Source of the DNA: Planctomycetota bacterium
GTDB taxonomy: Bacteria; Planctomycetota; Phycisphaerae; Phycisphaerales; UBA1924
Reading direction: 5' to 3'
Length of the DNA stretch: 64,000 bases
Assembly: GCA_018242625.1 (NCBI GenBank)
Contig: JAFEBO010000006.1
Location: 177,132-241,131 of the forward strand
The notes below the pieces were generated by a model. It worked only from the letters and a program-made list of their open reading frames with translations. It was not told the origin of the DNA and did no database searches. The translations under genes were made by a program, and so were the position numbers. This document shows positions 8,310 to 16,514 of the stretch, piece by piece; positions within the stretch are counted from its first letter, which is position 1; every line of letters begins with the position of its first letter.

Positions 8310-8377
8310 AATTCGAAAGCCTGATTTCATTTTGTGAAAGCAGACCTCTAGAATCCGAAAGCATGGCTTTTCATTTT
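8310..8377 (+). repeat. Imperfect direct repeat over the DUF2089-like gene start
   Basis: AATTCGAAAGCCTGATTTCA plus TTTT at 8310-8333 and AATCCGAAAGCATGGCTTTT plus CATTTT at 8352-8377 are near-copies with a 42-bp period, four helical turns. The second copy covers the probable -10 element TAGAAT (8349-8354) and the start codon of the regulator at 8363, a layout that would suit autoregulation. Confidence 0.4.
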
Positions 8378-8752
8378 CCAAAGGGCGTCCCGAGCTATCC
8401 CGTCGGCGTTCGCGTCGAGGCCCCGGCCGATCCGGCCCGGGCGGCGGGCGCGATCCAGCACCCGCTCGGACAACTGCCGCGCGAAGATCAGGACCTGATC
8501 GTTCAGTTGGTGCTGCATTCGGGCTCGCTCAAGGACCTGGCGGCGGCGTACGGGGTGAGCTACCCCACAATCCGGATCCGGGTCGACAGGGTGATCGAAC
8601 GGCTGCGAGTCATTGTCGCCGGCCGCAAGGACGAGGGAGTGCGCGGGCTGCTCGCGCGGCTGGTTGAACAGGGCGAGGTATCCGAGCAGGCGGCGCGAGC
8701 GATCGAAGAAGCCGTCGACATGGAAACCGGTGCGCAGGAACGCGCCCGCTAG
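8363..8752 (+). CDS. DUF2089-type helix-turn-helix protein without zinc ribbon
   Basis: 129 residues. The central region LGQLPREDQDLIVQLVLHSG, then SLKDLAAAYGVSYPTIRIRVD, matches the helix-turn-helix part of DUF2089 proteins, where the phrase GvSYPTvR is diagnostic. Full-length family members begin with a CPVCG zinc ribbon; this one lacks it and has a Pro-rich lead instead. The C-terminal part is a charged helix (LLARLVEQGEVSEQAARAIE). Probably a DNA-binding regulator; target unknown. TAGAAT ends eight nt before the ATG and no Shine-Dalgarno is present, so the message may be leaderless. A 42-bp-period direct repeat overlaps the promoter and start. Confidence 0.8.
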   Translation: MAFHFPKGVPSYPVGVRVEAPADPARAAGAIQHPLGQLPREDQDLIVQLVLHSGSLKDLAAAYGVSYPTIRIRVDRVIERLRVIVAGRKDEGVRGLLARLVEQGEVSEQAARAIEEAVDMETGAQERAR

Positions 8753-8817
8753 CCACCAGAATCTCCGGCGCGTTTCGAGCCCCCGAGGCGGTGAGAACAG
8801 CATCGCTCGGCGATCGC

Positions 8818-9495
8818 TCAGAATTCGACGTGGTGATCCCACTTGCGCTGGGTGATCGTGTGCGGAACTCGGAGGATCACGAAGCGATGACCAGGTGTGC
8901 CCTGCGGCGTCGATTCGTCGATGAGGCCCAGGTTGTTCACAAAGAACGCCGCCGCACGGCGGACCGCCGGCATCCATCGATCATCGAGCACGATCAGGGA
9001 GCCGGGCCGTGCAAGACGTATGGAGTAGAACACATCGACAAAGACGTTGTCGAACAGATGCCCGCCGTCCACAAAGATGAAGTCAAAGCGGGCACCCGCG
9101 CCGCAGAGCCTTGGAAGCGCGAATTCCGAATACTCCTGCTCGACTCTCACATGCCGATCGAGGCCCGCGCGGCGGATGGTTTCTATCCCCACAGAATCCC
9201 AGCCGCTCGCCTGAAACGGGTCGAGGGAGAGCCCTTCGAAGCTCTTGTGATGCTGAAGAACACCCAGAGACAGGAAGAGCGAGGACAATCCCAGGCCGAG
9301 TCCGATTTCAAGGAATCCGCCAGCTCGTTCGTCTGCGACGAGCTTCATCAGCGCATCGCCCGCTTCCTTCGTCATCCCCGTCGGAAACACGTCGGTGGGC
9401 TGACCTGAGAGTCCGATCAGAGTGCGTGTGGAGTATGCCTCCGACAGGACTCTTTCGCAGCGCTCCACCAACGGCTCCGAAATGGCGGTGTTCAT
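8818..9495 (-). CDS. Class I SAM-dependent methyltransferase
   Basis: 225 residues. FLEIGLGLGLSSLFLSLG is the glycine-rich SAM-binding motif I. The acidic residue after strand 2 falls in EGLSLDPFQ, and FDFIFVDGGHLFDNVFVDV is the DGGH motif of the Methyltransf_24 group, followed by RLARPGSLIVLDD. This Rossmann-fold family methylates small molecules or sugars; the substrate cannot be told from sequence. The start at 9495 gives a sensible N-terminal cap. The gene lies between convergent DUF2089 and upstream pepA, with no operon partner. The 135 bp between it and pepA hold nothing recognisable. Confidence 0.85.
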   Translation of the reverse strand: MNTAISEPLVERCERVLSEAYSTRTLIGLSGQPTDVFPTGMTKEAGDALMKLVADERAGGFLEIGLGLGLSSLFLSLGVLQHHKSFEGLSLDPFQASGWDSVGIETIRRAGLDRHVRVEQEYSEFALPRLCGAGARFDFIFVDGGHLFDNVFVDVFYSIRLARPGSLIVLDDRWMPAVRRAAAFFVNNLGLIDESTPQGTPGHRFVILRVPHTITQRKWDHHVEF

Positions 9496-9630
9496 TGCAT
9501 GGGGATCGGCGGTTTCGTTCGATCCGCTTTATTCCAAAGGGATGCCCCACGCCCTTGCGCTGGCCGATCAGGTGAATGAATCGTGCCGCAAAGGCTGGTT
9601 GGAACCGATCGCGACTGGGGCCCTTTGGTG

Positions 9631-11154
9631 CTATGCGTCCACAAGTTCGGCCAGCAGCCGCGTTCCCCAGCCGGTCGGGCCGTCGATGAAGCAGCCCTTG
9701 TTGCTGTCGGCGACGTGGACGCCCGCGATGTCGAGATGGCACCACGGGATCTTCTCATCGACGAAGTAGGAGAGGAACGCGGCGCCCTGGATGGGGTGGG
9801 CCTTGCGGTTGGGGTTGCTGTTGAGGATGTCGGCGACCGGGCTCTTCATGAGGTCGCGATATTCCTGGTGCATCGGCAGACGCCAGACGCGCTCGCCGCT
9901 CGCCTTGCTGGCGGCTTCGACCTTCGCCCGAAGCGCATCGTTCTCGCAGAACATGCCGGCGTAGGTGCTGCCGAGCGCGACGACGACGCCGCCGGTGAGC
10001 GTGGCGAGATCGATGATCGCGCTGGGCTCTTCCTTTTCGCAGGCCCAGCAGAGCGCATCGGCGAGGACCAGCCGGCCCTCGGCGTCGGTGTTGGTCACTT
10101 CGACGGTCACGCCGTTGCGATACGTGATCACGTCGTCGGGGCGGTAGGCCTCGTCGCTGATGCTGTTCTCGGCGATCGAGAGCAGGGCGACGACGGGCTT
10201 GTTGGGCTTGATGACCGTGGCGATGGCGTGCATCGCGCCCAGCACGGCGCAGCCGCCGTCTTTATCGCGCTTCATGCCGACCATGCCGTTGTTGATCTTG
10301 AGCGAGAGGCCGCCGGTGTCGTAGGTCATCGTCTTGCCGACGAGCACGAGGGGCTTGGCGTTCTTCGAGCCGCGGGGGGAGTACTCAAGACGCACGAGGC
10401 ACGGCTTGTTCTCGCTGGCCTTGCCGACGTTGATGAGTCCAGTGAAATTCTCGCGCTCGAGCGCGGCGCCCTCGAAGATGCTGAACTTGAGCCCCACCTT
10501 CTTCGCCATCGCCCGCGCCTGCTGCGCCATGTACGACGTCGTCGCGATGTTGGGGGGCGTCTGGCTCAGCGTGCGGCAGAAATTGGCCGAGACGGCAAGG
10601 CCGAGCCCGCGCTCCAGCCCCGCGCCGAATCGCGAATCGGCCGAGGAAACTTCGAGCCGGGTGCGGGAGGTCGTGAACTTGCCCTTCGCGTCTTTCTTCC
10701 GGGTCGCGGTTCCCTTGAACTCGTCGCAGACCCAGCCGATGAGACCGAGGCCTTCGCCGACAGCGCTGCCCGCGTCGGCCGGCGCGAGATCCGAACCCGA
10801 GGCCTTGACGGCCGGCGCCAGCTCGATCGCGGCGGCGGTCGCCTTGGCGGTGGCGAGCCGGCGCCCGATGACGCCGCCGACGAAGCGGAGTGTTTCGCCG
10901 CTCAGTTTGTCCTTGCGGCCCAGGCCCACGATGATGGTTCGCGACTTGCCATCAAACGCTTCCACGGCCGATCCGACCGAAGCATCAAACTCCGGGCGCC
11001 CGATCGCCGCCCTGGCCTCCGAGCCCGCCAGTCGCGCCGAAGCGCCGTCGAAGGAGGGGCGAGCGCCCTCCTGCGTCGACTCTGTCATGAAGACGCCGAC
11101 AACCAGAACGGCGGACTTGGGAGAACGGGAAGAAAAGCGGATCGAATCGAACAT
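9631..11154 (-). CDS. pepA: Leucyl aminopeptidase, M17 family
   Basis: 507 residues from ATG 11154 (GGAG about 7 nt upstream); a longer open frame to 11415 has no ribosome site and would extend beyond the family's N-terminus. The C-terminal catalytic domain shows the M17 metal motifs: GKTMTYDTGGLSLK with the Lys and Asp ligands, the DKDGG Asp, and NTDAEGRLVLADAL with the Asp-Glu ligand pair and the conserved Arg. The N-terminal third is the usual alpha/beta macro-like domain. The enzyme is cytosolic, hexameric in studied relatives, and removes N-terminal residues during peptide turnover. A minus-strand TAAACT near 11190 could be its -10. Divergent from the membrane protein at 11234. Confidence 0.95.
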   Translation of the reverse strand: MFDSIRFSSRSPKSAVLVVGVFMTESTQEGARPSFDGASARLAGSEARAAIGRPEFDASVGSAVEAFDGKSRTIIVGLGRKDKLSGETLRFVGGVIGRRLATAKATAAAIELAPAVKASGSDLAPADAGSAVGEGLGLIGWVCDEFKGTATRKKDAKGKFTTSRTRLEVSSADSRFGAGLERGLGLAVSANFCRTLSQTPPNIATTSYMAQQARAMAKKVGLKFSIFEGAALERENFTGLINVGKASENKPCLVRLEYSPRGSKNAKPLVLVGKTMTYDTGGLSLKINNGMVGMKRDKDGGCAVLGAMHAIATVIKPNKPVVALLSIAENSISDEAYRPDDVITYRNGVTVEVTNTDAEGRLVLADALCWACEKEEPSAIIDLATLTGGVVVALGSTYAGMFCENDALRAKVEAASKASGERVWRLPMHQEYRDLMKSPVADILNSNPNRKAHPIQGAAFLSYFVDEKIPWCHLDIAGVHVADSNKGCFIDGPTGWGTRLLAELVDA

Positions 11155-11233
11155 CGGATGCTCCAGAAAAGTTGGGCGCAAGTTTACGGGGGCCGGGACT
11201 GCGAGTGCCAGAACCCCGAGTATCCTGTTGGAG

Positions 11234-11989
11234 GTGCGCTCCTTTGATTCATTTAGAGCGAGCCTTTGGTGGCCCACTCTGCTCGCCACGGCGACGATGA
11301 TCGCCTGGTTTGCCGCAACGTCGCCCGCCCCGTTGGGGTGGGGCATACTGGGCATGGCGGCCGCGGGGTTCCTGCTGCTCGCCTTCGTGTGGGCGCCCAG
11401 GCTGTACCTGGACAATCGCCGAATAAGGAAGCGAACCGCATCTTTTGCGAGCGCTCTGCCGGCCGGTGTCTGGAGTTCGCAGGGTGCTCGACAACTCCCG
11501 GCGCCGGACGGCGTTGTCTGGCCGCGCGTGCTGTTCCGGGCGCACTCGACGGAACGATGGACGCCGACCTTAGAGATCGTCCGACACTTGATCTCGGTCG
11601 GACGATCGTGGGGCTATGGCAGCCTGACGCGTCTGGGTGTCCGCGTCGGCTGTCCGATCCCGGACTTTGCGCTCAGGCCCGACACCGGCTTGCTCGACCG
11701 CGACCTCCTGGGGCGCGAAAAGAGAATCTCGGCCGGCATGCGGACTCCCTTTGCAGACTGGATCGTTTCTCCCCCCACCGCCGCGGCCTCTGTTGCTTCT
11801 CTTCCAGAGCAAGTACTGCAAGCGATGCGTGGAGCGGCTTGCGAATCGTGGGCGTTTCGGAGCGGCTGGCTGCTTCTTGAATCGGACGGCGTCTCGTCGG
11901 TCCTCGCGCTCGAAGAAATGGTTGCGCGTGTTCAAGCCGTCGCCGCCGGTCTCGAAACGTGCCCCTCGCACGCGACCAGCGCCGATTAG
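11234..11989 (+). CDS. Hypothetical protein with N-terminal membrane hairpin
   Basis: 251 residues. Two hydrophobic segments near the N-terminus (WWPTLLATATMIAWFAATS and WGILGMAAAGFLLLAFVW) are followed by a soluble domain of about 190 residues with no motif I recognise. Codon use is strongly GC3-biased, supporting coding. The start is inferred: GTG at 11234 lies seven nt after TATCCT (11221-11226), the same arrangement as other probable leaderless genes here; TTG 11228 and ATG 11297 are alternatives, but the latter would cut the first helix. It ends 23 bp before the HIT gene. Possibly a membrane-anchored cytosolic domain; role unknown. Confidence 0.7.
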   Translation: MRSFDSFRASLWWPTLLATATMIAWFAATSPAPLGWGILGMAAAGFLLLAFVWAPRLYLDNRRIRKRTASFASALPAGVWSSQGARQLPAPDGVVWPRVLFRAHSTERWTPTLEIVRHLISVGRSWGYGSLTRLGVRVGCPIPDFALRPDTGLLDRDLLGREKRISAGMRTPFADWIVSPPTAAASVASLPEQVLQAMRGAACESWAFRSGWLLLESDGVSSVLALEEMVARVQAVAAGLETCPSHATSAD

Positions 11990-12012
11990 CCCCGCGGGCT
12001 TACACTGCGGCC

Positions 12013-12567
12013 ATGGCCTCCGCTGAAGGCTCGGCTGGCCCGGGCCCACATTCGCTGCATGCTCCCTGGCGGCAGAACTACATCGAGTCGCTCGACGACA
12101 AGCCGGCAAAGTCCGGTTCTTCGTCGTTCCTCGCCGACTACTGGAATCATCCCGAATCGGACGTGAAAAACCACGTCATCGTGCGCGATGAGATGGGGAT
12201 GATCCTCCTCAATCTCTACCCGTACGCCGGGGGCCACCTGCTGGTTGCGCTCGGAGACCCACGACCGACGCTGCTCGACTACGACCCCGCCCAGCGTGCC
12301 GCGCTCTGGCGGCTCACAGACACGGCGGCGGAACTCATGCAGGTCACCATCAATCCGCAGGGCATCAACATCGGCCTCAACCAGGGGCGTGCCGCCGGAG
12401 CCGGTGTGCCGACGCACCTGCATGTGCACCTGGTGCCGCGCTGGGCGGGCGATGTCAATTTCATCAACATCGTCGGCGGCGTGCGGGTGATCAGCGCTTC
12501 GCTCGCGGTCATGGCCTCCCGTTACCGCGCGGCGTGGGAAACCTTGCGTGCCCACCGGTCGATGTAA
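12013..12567 (+). CDS. HIT family nucleotide hydrolase/transferase
   Basis: 184 residues. The histidine triad is intact as HLHVHLVPRW near residues 136-145, preceded by the family strand NLYPYAGGHLLVAL and NIGLNQGRAAGAGVPTH. HIT enzymes cleave or transfer nucleotide phosphates such as Ap4A, using the central His as nucleophile; the length and the C-terminal helix resemble the Ap4A phosphorylase-like HIT branch rather than Hint. ATG 12013 follows TACACT by exactly six nt with no Shine-Dalgarno, one of the clearest leaderless-type starts in the window. Cytosolic; substrate not determined. Confidence 0.92.
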   Translation: MASAEGSAGPGPHSLHAPWRQNYIESLDDKPAKSGSSSFLADYWNHPESDVKNHVIVRDEMGMILLNLYPYAGGHLLVALGDPRPTLLDYDPAQRAALWRLTDTAAELMQVTINPQGINIGLNQGRAAGAGVPTHLHVHLVPRWAGDVNFINIVGGVRVISASLAVMASRYRAAWETLRAHRSM

Positions 12568-12618
12568 GCGAAAAAGGGCCTTGCGGTTCCGAACCGCTTC
12601 CGGCTACCCTTGAACGCC

Positions 12619-12852
12619 GTGTGCCTCTTCTTTTTCCGTTCCCGGCCCATCGAGGAAGTCTCGCAGCGCATGCGGGACGAGCACAGCCGCTGGCTCACCG
12701 AGGCGCTGGCACGCGGGAAGTTTGATCTGCCCCGGATCCCGGTCCGCCGCCAGGACCAGGGGGGATTTGACGAGCTCACCGCGACGGCCCGCGGGCGGGT
12801 GATCTGCGAGCGCTGGTGGCGCAAGGCGTTCCGGGCCATCTTCCTTTCTTAG
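12619..12852 (+). CDS. Small basic protein of unknown function, 77 aa
   Basis: High-GC3 codon use and a sensible amino acid mix support coding. The sequence is one amphipathic, strongly charged domain (RPIEEVSQRMRDEHSRWLTE) with three Trp and a C-terminal RWWRKAFRAIFLS. No family recognised. GTG 12619 lies eight nt after TACCCT (12605-12610), matching the leaderless pattern; a TTG at 12610 would overlap that hexamer and is less likely. It follows the HIT gene on the same strand, and the opposite-strand frame looks like an Arg-rich shadow. Confidence 0.6.
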   Translation: MCLFFFRSRPIEEVSQRMRDEHSRWLTEALARGKFDLPRIPVRRQDQGGFDELTATARGRVICERWWRKAFRAIFLS

Positions 12853-13007
12853 GGTCGAATCGGCTACGCTGCCCGAAAGAAAAACGGCAAAAACGCGGCG
12901 TCCGCGGCGCGGAATGATTCTGCGTCTCGAACGACCACCCCAGTTCTTCCGATATTTCCCGCCGCCGCTCGAACGCCGGCAAGTCCAAACGATCCCGAGA
13001 TTGCTCC

Positions 13008-13826
13008 ATGAACAACACTCTTCTGCGAACCAAAGCGTCCCCCAAGTGGCTGGGCAAACAGGTCCTGTTCACTCTGGTTGTCTTTGGCTTTGCGATCTGG
13101 GCCTTTGTCGACGCCTCGATCATCTACCCCCGCAACGGGCTGCAGGCGGCAGACTTCCTGAAGCTGCAGTACCTGAAGGAATCGCTCGCTCCGGGCGTTC
13201 TTGAAAAGGTCAGCGTCGAAAACCCGGCCGAAGAGCTCTCTGAGCTGGAATCCCGCGAATCCGGAGCGATTTCAAAGCAGCAGCGGGCCCGGCTTGAGTG
13301 GCTGATCGCCCTGCGCAACGCCCACCGCCTCGAGCCGAGCTACACACAGATCTCCGATCCCCGGGCGGAACAAAAAGCCCTGGACGAGCGCTTCGCCAAG
13401 GCCGAAAAGCCCAAGGCCCTTTCCAAGCTCGATATCCCGGTCCAGTGGATGATCTGCGGTGTCTGCGGTGCCGCCGGCATCCTGATGCTCTTTGTGCTCC
13501 TCCGCACCACTTCCACCGGCTACACCTACGACCCGGCGACCAACACCCTTGGGCTGCCCGGGGGCGCCTCGCTGACCCCGGCGGACATTGAGCTTTTCGA
13601 CAAGCGCAAGTGGGACAAGTTCCTGATCTTCCTGAAGATCCGCCAGGGCCAGCACCCGATGGCCGGCCGGGAAATCAAGCTGGACCTGCTCCGCTTTGTT
13701 CCCCTCGAGGATTGGATCCTGGAGATGGAAAAGATCGCTTTCCCCCCCGCGGACGCACCCGCCGGCGCGGCATCTCCCTCCGCAATGTTGATGACCCAGC
13801 CCGACGTCGAGCTTCCCAAGGCCTAA
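13008..13826 (+). CDS. Hypothetical membrane protein, 272 aa
   Basis: A first helix at about residues 20-40 (VLFTLVVFGFAIWAFVDASI) is followed by a charged, helical region with Glu/Lys-rich segments (about 55-140) that may form a coiled coil. A second helix lies near 145-168 (MICGVCGAAGILMLFVLL), then a C-terminal domain with SLTPADIELFDKRKWDKF and a FVPLEDWILEMEK end. Two helices flanking the charged segment put that segment outside and the C-terminal domain inside, if the first helix runs in-to-out. No family or partner could be named. The 155 bp before it hold no gene I can support. Confidence 0.75.
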   Translation: MNNTLLRTKASPKWLGKQVLFTLVVFGFAIWAFVDASIIYPRNGLQAADFLKLQYLKESLAPGVLEKVSVENPAEELSELESRESGAISKQQRARLEWLIALRNAHRLEPSYTQISDPRAEQKALDERFAKAEKPKALSKLDIPVQWMICGVCGAAGILMLFVLLRTTSTGYTYDPATNTLGLPGGASLTPADIELFDKRKWDKFLIFLKIRQGQHPMAGREIKLDLLRFVPLEDWILEMEKIAFPPADAPAGAASPSAMLMTQPDVELPKA

Positions 13827-14031
13827 AACCGCCCTTTCGAGCTTTTCCAATCGCGCGAACCGTGCACAAATCCTTTCCGTATCGATGGTTGGCTGCAAAG
13901 CCGATCCATCTCCTCTCTCCTCGGTGTGCCGTCTGTTTCCTCGGACGGTACACTTGTTTTTGGCTCCGCCGGGGGCCGGGAGAGTCCCCCTGAAGCGGCG
14001 AAATGGTTCATATTTTGTACGGTCTTTGGCG

Positions 14032-14220
14032 ATGGTGGCCGCCTTCACGGGGATCGTCGCGCTTTCGGGATGTCAGGATCCCCTGCTCGCCCCCGACGAG
14101 CCCCGCAGCCAGTACGACCGGTATGACGCCGTTCGCGATCAGCGTGCCGCCTCAACCTACACGGACGAATTCGGCTTTAAGCGTCCGAACATCCGCGGAC
14201 GCCTGGGCGCGAAAGAATAA
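14032..14220 (+). CDS. Small lipoprotein, 62 aa
   Basis: A short signal (MVAAFTGIVALSGC) ends in the lipobox LSGC, so the mature protein of about 49 residues would be lipid-anchored at Cys14. The mature part is charged (DEPRSQYDRYDAVRDQRAAS) and ends RGRLGAKE. ATG 14032 lies eight nt after TACGGT (14018-14023), matching the leaderless pattern; a TTG six nt earlier would add Leu-Ala. Similar tiny lipoproteins with a DRYD...R core occur beside cell-envelope genes, but I cannot name a family. The 205 bp before it contain no supportable gene. Confidence 0.65.
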   Translation: MVAAFTGIVALSGCQDPLLAPDEPRSQYDRYDAVRDQRAASTYTDEFGFKRPNIRGRLGAKE

Positions 14221-14364
14221 AAAGCTTCGCGACGCACTCGGTGGAACGGTCGTGTTCTCGGTCCAGTCTTCACGCGATGGCTACATGCCCTAGTGGGTGG
14301 CAGGCCCTGACACCCAGCCGGTGGGAAAACGAAAAACCTGCGCGGGGAGCAATTCGATCGCCGG

Positions 14365-14448
14365 ATGAAAAAAAGGCTCAAGTTCATCGCGCAGCATGCG
14401 CAATTCGTTGAACATGAGGCACTCAACGCGACGATGAAAAGTGTGTAA
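14365..14448 (+). other. Possible small ORF or gene remnant, 27 aa
   Basis: ATG AAA AAA AGG opens a 27-codon frame (MKKRLKFIAQHAQFVEHEAL plus ATMKSV) that reads as an amphipathic basic helix. The frame is open further upstream to 14311 without a better start. Codon use is less GC-biased than in neighbours, and no good ribosome site is seen, so it may be a remnant or chance. The rest of the 293-bp gap (14221-14513) holds an imperfect hairpin at 14294-14314 and nothing else. Confidence 0.2.
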
Positions 14449-14513
14449 CTGCTCCGGCGCCTTGTCAGGCTAAGGTTCCGGTGGCCTTATTCAACTGTCG
14501 CGAGGAAGGGTGG

Positions 14514-15179
14514 ATGCCCCGAAGCTCGAAATCACAGGCCCGTTCTGATGTGTTCACCGCGCGTTCCCGCAACGTGTGGGGTGCGCTTATTGCCACCATG
14601 ACGGTGCTTGGCGGCACGCTCTACGCGCTCGACGGCAAGGCGAGCCCCCGCGTGGACGGTGTCAGTCTTCCGGCTTTGATCGCGCCCGCGACCGCGGCGA
14701 GCGTTGAGGTTGTTTTCAACACCAAGACGCCGATCGAGAAAACGCGCTGGCAGGCGATCGTGATTCACCACACCGGCTCGCCCTATGCGACTCCCGAGTC
14801 TCTCGAGGCGGACGCCAAGTCTTCGGGCCTTGCCGCGATGGGCGACCACTTCGTCATCGGCAACGGCAACGGGCTTGAGGACGGCGAACTGCACGTCGGG
14901 GCCCGGTGGCTCAAGCAGCTTCCCGGTGCGCACACGAGCGGCAAAAAGGGCGACTGGTATAACCGCAACGCGATCGGAATCTGCCTGGTCGGCGATGGCG
15001 ATCGGGGCCGGTTCAGCGACGCTCAGATCCGGCGCCTCTCGCAACTGACCGACGCGCTGGCCCGCGAACTGGGGATCCCCAAGGACCGCATCGTGCTGCA
15101 GGACGATCTGGTCAAGGGCGGCGGCCCCGGTAAGTTCTTTCCGGCCGCGGCTTTCCGCGAGCAGCTCGCGGCCCGCTAA
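14514..15179 (+). CDS. N-acetylmuramoyl-L-alanine amidase-like (PGRP fold), probably degenerate
   Basis: 221 residues from ATG 14514 with AGGAAGGG immediately upstream. An N-terminal anchor helix or signal (about residues 20-42, NVWGALIATMTVLGGTLYAL) precedes an Amidase_2/PGRP domain: WQAIVIHHTGSP carries the first zinc-ligand His, GDHFVIGNGNGLEDG and NAIGICLVGDGD are typical core strands. The usual last block, H-x-D...(C/D)PG, reads LQDDLVKGGGPGKFF: the His position is Gln and the Cys/Asp before PG is Gly. Two of the three expected zinc ligands thus appear missing, so it may bind rather than cut peptidoglycan peptides. Periplasmic by topology. Confidence 0.8.
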   Translation: MPRSSKSQARSDVFTARSRNVWGALIATMTVLGGTLYALDGKASPRVDGVSLPALIAPATAASVEVVFNTKTPIEKTRWQAIVIHHTGSPYATPESLEADAKSSGLAAMGDHFVIGNGNGLEDGELHVGARWLKQLPGAHTSGKKGDWYNRNAIGICLVGDGDRGRFSDAQIRRLSQLTDALARELGIPKDRIVLQDDLVKGGGPGKFFPAAAFREQLAAR

Positions 15180-15521
15180 ATCGGGAATCCAATAACGCCG
15201 AACTTTGCTGGCCCGGATGAAACCGATCGGTTTCACCCACGTCTGTCGCGAAAAGACGCCGCAGGGATTGATCTCTCCGGAACCGATCGGGCGTGGTTGC
15301 CAATAGAGAGGCGGCCGCGCGAGCCTTCAAGTTTGCGCCGTCGGAGGCTACACTGGGAGCGGTTCGGGATCGGTATGGACTGCAGTCTGATCACGAAACC
15401 TGGGTGAGGGGCCGATGCCCGGTTCTCGGGCGGCGGCGAGCGGGCGAAAGATTTGAGGAATCGTTCCCCTGAAGGGACGTCCACGTGGGAATGGGGCTGG
15501 TTGTCGTTCGTTGGAGAGTTC
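15180..15521 (+). other. Intergenic region and probable long leader of the kinase gene
   Basis: TACACT at 15349-15354 is a plausible -10, which would give the kinase message a leader of roughly 160 nt. Inside it two tiny frames, ATG 15373 (10 codons, MDCSLITKPG) and ATG 15414 (13 codons), could be upstream ORFs, but neither has a convincing ribosome site. Nothing else is recognised. Confidence 0.3.
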
Positions 15522-16436
15522 ATGAGCCGCGCGGGCACTGAGTACAAAAAGGGCGACACTGTCGAGGGCTACAAGGTCCTCGCCGAATTGGGACGCGGCG
15601 CGGCATCGATCATCTACCTCGTCCAGGACCCCAAGACCAAGCACATATGGGCGCTCAAGCACGTCGAAAAGATCGAGCCCAAGGACCAGCGGTTCCTTGA
15701 TCAGGCCGAGGCCGAGTACCACGTGGCGCAGGCCATGGACCACCCCTCGATCCGCAAGATCGAGAAGATGGTGAAGCGTGGCAAAAGCCTGCTCAGCCTC
15801 GAGACTATTCATCTGTACCTGGTGATGGAACTGGTGGACGGGATCTCGATGGAGATCAAGCCCCCCAAGACCTTCGAAGAGGCGGTTCTGATCTTCGAAC
15901 GCACGGCCGAAGGCCTGCACCACATGCACACCAAGGGCTTCGTCCACGCGGACATGAAGCCCAACAACATCGTCGTCACCGCGGACGACACGGTGAAGAT
16001 CATCGATCTTGGACAGAGCTGCCGGATCGACACGGTGAAGGAACGCATCCAGGGAACGCCCGATTACATTGCGCCCGAGCAGGTGCACTGCCGCCCGATT
16101 ACGCCGCGTACCGACGTGTACAACCTCGGCGCGTCGATGTACTTCATCCTGACACGGCGGCATATCCCGACGGCGCTTGGCAAGGGCGACAGCCTTCTGG
16201 GCAAGATCGACGACAACCTGATCGAGAAGCCCGCGCCGGCGATCAGCCTCAATCCGCGTATCCCGCAGATGCTCAACGACCTCATCATGCACTGCCTGGA
16301 GATCGACCCGGAGAAGCGCCCGCAGGACATGAAGGTTGTGGCGGACCGGCTCAACCTCATCCGGGCGAAGCTGCACGCCATGCGGGCCGGGCCGGGCGCC
16401 ATGAGCGAGGAAAGCCAGGAAGATTCGACCGCCTGA
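15522..16436 (+). CDS. Serine/threonine protein kinase, non-RD type
   Basis: 304 residues, essentially one kinase domain. The glycine loop is LGRGAAS (residues 23-29), the catalytic Lys is K46 in ALKHVEK, and the catalytic loop reads HADMKPNN with Ala replacing the Arg of HRD. The metal motif is DLG rather than DFG (IIDLGQS), and GTPDYIAPEQ is the activation-loop end. Asp of the catalytic loop, Lys+2 and Asn+5 are retained, so activity is plausible, and a non-RD loop usually means no need for activation-loop phosphorylation. There is no membrane segment and no PASTA or TPR extension, unlike most planctomycete kinases. GGAGAG precedes ATG 15522. Substrate unknown. Confidence 0.92.
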   Translation: MSRAGTEYKKGDTVEGYKVLAELGRGAASIIYLVQDPKTKHIWALKHVEKIEPKDQRFLDQAEAEYHVAQAMDHPSIRKIEKMVKRGKSLLSLETIHLYLVMELVDGISMEIKPPKTFEEAVLIFERTAEGLHHMHTKGFVHADMKPNNIVVTADDTVKIIDLGQSCRIDTVKERIQGTPDYIAPEQVHCRPITPRTDVYNLGASMYFILTRRHIPTALGKGDSLLGKIDDNLIEKPAPAISLNPRIPQMLNDLIMHCLEIDPEKRPQDMKVVADRLNLIRAKLHAMRAGPGAMSEESQEDSTA

Positions 16437-16514
16437 GCGCCGAACCCTGCGGACGCTCCTGCACCAAGAGATCAGCCCGGCGCACGCGAATCGCCGATGT
16501 GAAACGGCGACTCC

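Noticed and set aside
9583..11247. Long plus-strand frame antisense to pepA
   Set aside because: High-GC shadow; pepA has all metal motifs on the minus strand.
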